64,000 nt of DNA from Niabella pedocola (GTDB taxonomy: Bacteria > Bacteroidota > Bacteroidia > Chitinophagales > Chitinophagaceae), in the NCBI RefSeq assembly GCF_021044425.1, contig NZ_JAJNEC010000005.1, positions 1,674,001-1,738,000 of the forward strand. Direction: 5' to 3'. The notes beneath the pieces are model-generated. The model ran no database searches and was not told the DNA's origin. It saw only the letters and a list, made by a program, of their open reading frames with translations. Each line of letters begins with the position of its first letter. Positions within the stretch are counted from its first letter, which is position 1. The translations under genes and the position numbers were made by a program. Shown here piece by piece: positions 61,006 through 64,000 of the stretch.

Positions 61006-64000
61006 TTACCCTTTTTTTGTTACAATCGTATATAACTGATGTTCGTTCACTTCAATTTCGGTTCCGCCTGCTGAAATTGGACTAAATTCCAGCTCATCTG
61101 CCAAAATTTCTGCGCAAATATAGTCTTTATACGTGGTTAACGAATTTTTTAATGTAGGATTTGTGTCAATTTGTACGTTGATCCGGTCCGTAACATCAAA
61201 ATTGCTATCCTTGCGGATTTTCTGGATCCGGTTTACAAATTCCCGCGCATCGCCTTCCTGTTTCAGGTCTTCTGTGATGGTAATATCCAGGGCTACGGTT
61301 AAGGCACCCTTGTTGGCAACGGTCCATCCCGGAATGTCTTCGCTGCTGATATCCACCTCATTAAGCTGGATGGGCACTTTTTCGCCGTTGATATCCAGCT
61401 CTATCAGGCCGTTCCGCTCCAGGCTGCTGATGTCTTCCTGGGTAAAGGCAGCCAGAGCGCCGGAAACCGCTTTCATTTTAGCGCCTAGTTTTTTACCCAG
61501 GGCGATAAAGTTCGGTTTGATTTTCTTCTTTATAAATCCCTCTGTATCAACAAGGTACTCTACATCCTTGATATTCACCTCGGATTTGATCAGCTCAGCC
61601 ACTTTTTCCAGCTGTTCCTTCATTGCCAGGTTTAAAACAGGTATTAATACTTTATGTAACGGCTGACGCACCTTAATGTTCACTTTTTTGCGCAGGGAGA
61701 GGATGAGCGAGGAAACATCCTGCGCCAGCTGCATCCGCTCTTCCAGCTTTTGGTCCATCAGGCTTTCGTCTGCCTTTGGAAACAACGCGTGGTGTACCGA
61801 TTGTACATCATACCGCTGTGCCACTTCGTTCAGGTTCCGGAATACCGCATCGCTGAAGAAGGGCGCTACGGGCGCCATCAGGCGAACTACGGTTTCCAGG
61901 CATTCAAATAAGGTCTGGTAAGCGGCAATTTTATCGGCTTCATATTCCCCTTTCCAGAAACGGCGGCGACAAAGCCTTACGTACCAATTGCTTAAATGTT
62001 CGTCTACAAAATCTTCGATCAAACGGCCGGCCTGTGTAGGTTCATAATCGTCCATCGCCGCGGTCACTTCCTTCACCAGGGTATTCAGGGAAGAGATGAT
62101 CCAGCGGTCGATTTCGGGGCGTTCCGCTACCGGGATCTTTGCCTCGTTGTAAGTGAAACCGTCTACATTGGCGTACAGGGCAAAAAACTGGTAGGTATTA
62201 TATAAGGTACCAAAGAATTTACGCTGCACTTCTTTGATGCCGTCGATATCAAACTTGAGGTTGTCCCATGGAGAAGCGTTAGTAATTAAGTACCAGCGCG
62301 TTGCATCCGCCCCAAAGGTTTCAATGGTGGCAAAGGGGTCCACCACGTTGCCCAGGCGCTTGCTCATTTTATTCCCGTTCTTATCCAGCACCAACCCATT
62401 GCTTACCACGGTTTTAAAGGCCACACTGTCAAACAACAGGGACGCAATGGCATGCAGGGTATAAAACCAGCCGCGGGTTTGATCCACACCCTCGCAGATA
62501 AAATCGGCGGGGAAGTTGGTATCAAAGGGCTGGTTGAACGGCCGGGGATCGCCCGCCTTTAATTTTTCATAATTCAGGCCCCACTGGGCATAAGGCATGG
62601 CACCGCTATCAAACCATACATCGATCAGGTCCGGCTCCCGGTGCATGGGCTTGCCGGAAGTGCTTACCAGCACCACCTCATCCACATAGGGTTTGTGCAG
62701 GTCCAGGATGCCATCATGCAGGTAATGTTTATTTACATCGCCACCCAGCACTTCATTGGCCTTACGGATTTCCTCGTTCAGTTCTTCTACGGAACCGATG
62801 CATTTCATTTCGGCACCATCTTCTGTTGCCCAGATGGGCAGCGGCGTTCCCCAAAAACGGCTGCGGCTCAGATTCCAGTCTACCATGTTCTCCAGCCAGT
62901 TGCCAAAACGGCCTTCACCGGTCGATTTGGGTTTCCAGTGGATGGTTTTATTCAGCTCCACCATCCGGTCGCGCAGCGCCGTGGTCTTTATAAACCAGGC
63001 GTCCAGCGGGTAATACAGCACGGGTTTATCCGTACGCCAGCAATGGGGGTAATTGTGTTCGTATTTTTCTACCTTAAAGGCCCGGTTCTCTTTTTTCAGT
63101 TTTACGCTGATGTCAACATTCACATCCACATAATCCTTCTCGTCTTTATAATCTTTTACATATCGGCCGCTGAATTCGCCGGTGCCTTCGATAAATTTTC
63201 CTTCACGGTCTACCAGTGTGAGAATACCGATATTGTTCTTCTTTCCTACTTTATAGTCATCTGCCCCAAAGGCCGGTGCCGTGTGTACGATACCCGTTCC
63301 ATCTTCAGTGGTCACAAAATCGCCCACCATTACTTTAAAAGGAGTGGCACCCGGGGTGATCTCCTGTATTTTTTCAAGGGAGTTAGATTCAAAGGGCAAT
63401 AATTGTTCATATTCCAGGCCATCCAGCTGATTTCCTTTGAATTCCCCTAGGATCTTCCAAGGCAACAGCTTGGTTTCGGCGGTATAATTTTCAAAATCGC
63501 CGTTCTCTCCTTCTGCCTTAAAATATTTTGATATCAACGCTTTGGCGATCACCACATTTACAGGAATATGGGTGTAAGGATTGAAGGTTTGTACCAGCGC
63601 ATAGTCGATATTGCCACCCACCGTTAGCCCCAGGTTGGAAGGCAGGGTCCAGGGTGTGGTGGTCCAGGCCATGAAGAAAATATCTGAGACTTCAGATTCG
63701 AGATTTGAGCTTTGAGTGCTGAGACCCGGAATCTGAAATAAAAATGCACTTTTGTCATTCCGAGCCACTTTAAATAATACGGTGGCGCTGGTGTCCTTTA
63801 CATCTTTATATGTGCCCGGCTGGTTCAGCTCGTGGGAACTTAAGCCCGTGCCCGCTGCCGGTGAATACGGCTGAATGCTCACGCTTTTGTACAGCAATCC
63901 CCTGTTAAACAACTGTTTTAGCAGGTACCAAAGAGTTTCGATGTATTCGTTCTTAAAGGTAATGTACGGATCGTTCAGGTCTACCCAATATCCCATTTTA
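61006..64000 (-). CDS. ileS: Isoleucyl-tRNA synthetase, C-terminal part (partial)
   Basis: Charges tRNA-Ile; the start lies beyond the right edge. About 998 residues are present from KMGYWVDLNDPYITFKNEY to the stop at 61006. Motifs include the editing-domain WTTTPWTLPSN, CPl-type DVWFDSGAMPYAQW and the class I signature NKMSKRLGN. YSPAAGTGLSSHEL and the extended C-terminus are features of the eukaryote-like IleS2 type. A stretch of six heptanucleotide repeat units (63686-63727) is inserted in frame just before the editing motif, adding about 14 residues (near LSTQSSNLESEVS). Frame is open through the edge. Confidence 0.96.
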   Translation of the reverse strand, partial: KMGYWVDLNDPYITFKNEYIETLWYLLKQLFNRGLLYKSVSIQPYSPAAGTGLSSHELNQPGTYKDVKDTSATVLFKVARNDKSAFLFQIPGLSTQSSNLESEVSDIFFMAWTTTPWTLPSNLGLTVGGNIDYALVQTFNPYTHIPVNVVIAKALISKYFKAEGENGDFENYTAETKLLPWKILGEFKGNQLDGLEYEQLLPFESNSLEKIQEITPGATPFKVMVGDFVTTEDGTGIVHTAPAFGADDYKVGKKNNIGILTLVDREGKFIEGTGEFSGRYVKDYKDEKDYVDVNVDISVKLKKENRAFKVEKYEHNYPHCWRTDKPVLYYPLDAWFIKTTALRDRMVELNKTIHWKPKSTGEGRFGNWLENMVDWNLSRSRFWGTPLPIWATEDGAEMKCIGSVEELNEEIRKANEVLGGDVNKHYLHDGILDLHKPYVDEVVLVSTSGKPMHREPDLIDVWFDSGAMPYAQWGLNYEKLKAGDPRPFNQPFDTNFPADFICEGVDQTRGWFYTLHAIASLLFDSVAFKTVVSNGLVLDKNGNKMSKRLGNVVDPFATIETFGADATRWYLITNASPWDNLKFDIDGIKEVQRKFFGTLYNTYQFFALYANVDGFTYNEAKIPVAERPEIDRWIISSLNTLVKEVTAAMDDYEPTQAGRLIEDFVDEHLSNWYVRLCRRRFWKGEYEADKIAAYQTLFECLETVVRLMAPVAPFFSDAVFRNLNEVAQRYDVQSVHHALFPKADESLMDQKLEERMQLAQDVSSLILSLRKKVNIKVRQPLHKVLIPVLNLAMKEQLEKVAELIKSEVNIKDVEYLVDTEGFIKKKIKPNFIALGKKLGAKMKAVSGALAAFTQEDISSLERNGLIELDINGEKVPIQLNEVDISSEDIPGWTVANKGALTVALDITITEDLKQEGDAREFVNRIQKIRKDSNFDVTDRINVQIDTNPTLKNSLTTYKDYICAEILADELEFSPISAGGTEIEVNEHQLYTIVTKKG
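63686..63727. repeat. Heptanucleotide repeat inside ileS, six units in frame
   Basis: Six 7-bp units (GAGACTT, CAGATTC, GAGATTT, GAGCTTT, GAGTGCT, GAGACCC), 42 bp in total, so frame is kept. The sequence GAGACTT(C)AGATTCGAGATT matches the repeat upstream of uvrB (1183-1217) at 21 of 23 positions in the best overlap. It encodes a Ser/Leu/Glu-rich insert about 14 residues before the WTTTPWTL editing motif. Confidence 0.8.

Noticed and set aside
1..64000. CRISPR arrays, tRNA/rRNA genes, transposases and phage genes
   Set aside because: None was seen by eye; short TGTATAC matches inside coding regions were also ignored as chance hits without 23-bp partners.

Overview
The window is a chromosomal segment of a Bacteroidota bacterium, most likely of the family Chitinophagaceae; the genus cannot be fixed from the sequence alone. 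The evidence is a SusC/SusD pair, DUF4249 and STN-type TonB receptors, many short lipoproteins with LxxC-type signals, promoters of the TAnnTTTG type, weak or absent Shine-Dalgarno sequences, an IleS of the eukaryote-like type, and an acpP-fabF-rnc block. No tRNA, rRNA, CRISPR array, phage or transposase gene was seen.

Layout. 1-12.4 kb is housekeeping: the 5' part of uvrB, mgsA, a beta-barrel-like lipoprotein, alaS, a voltage-gated potassium channel with a C-terminal zinc ribbon, a membrane protein, a PDZ protein, gatB, a TlpA-type lipoprotein and a YceI protein. Several good terminators and short palindromic repeats lie between them. 13.6-34.6 kb is a catabolic island of 14 genes arranged around two divergent promoter regions. 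Leftward from 19.9 kb runs an operon of PLP aminotransferase, enolase-superfamily dehydratase, SDR, ceramidase-like amidohydrolase and sodium symporter; rightward is an SMP-30 lactonase. Leftward from 29.3 kb runs susC-susD, a heparinase II/III-like lyase and a GntR/FCD regulator; rightward run a PQQ sugar dehydrogenase with cytochrome c, an Nramp-fold transporter without its metal motifs, an extended SDR without its catalytic lysine, and a DHDPS-family aldolase. Both intergenic regions carry paired TGTATACA-like sites with identical 23-bp centre spacing (three pairs in all). This suggests one regulon, probably controlled by the local GntR protein, for an acidic and perhaps N-acylated glycan. 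The pathway does not match one I can name.

34.7-38.5 kb holds a secreted S10 carboxypeptidase, a secreted alpha/beta hydrolase and kbl. 38.7-45.7 kb is a four-gene envelope operon: an unknown periplasmic protein, an STN-TonB receptor, a DUF4249 lipoprotein, and an MG2-like protein with a plug-like domain but no barrel. 45.9-53.2 kb has a HerA-like ATPase, a lipoprotein, a two-gene unit of a 101-residue unknown protein overlapping a radical SAM enzyme, an orphan response regulator, an AT-rich orphan lipoprotein, ruvB and a collagen-like lipoprotein. 53.2-64 kb is mostly leftward: a PDZ aspartyl protease, a cysteine desulfurase, a lipoprotein, rnc-fabF-acpP, a small GNAT gene (rightward), a YcxB-like protein, a DksA-like protein with a histone-like Lys/Ala tail, and ileS running off the right edge.

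The items I judge most worth checking are the bipartite operator shared across the catabolic island, the non-canonical Nramp, SDR and amidohydrolase enzymes within it, the 101-residue protein with radical SAM enzyme, and a heptanucleotide repeat found both upstream of uvrB and in frame inside ileS.
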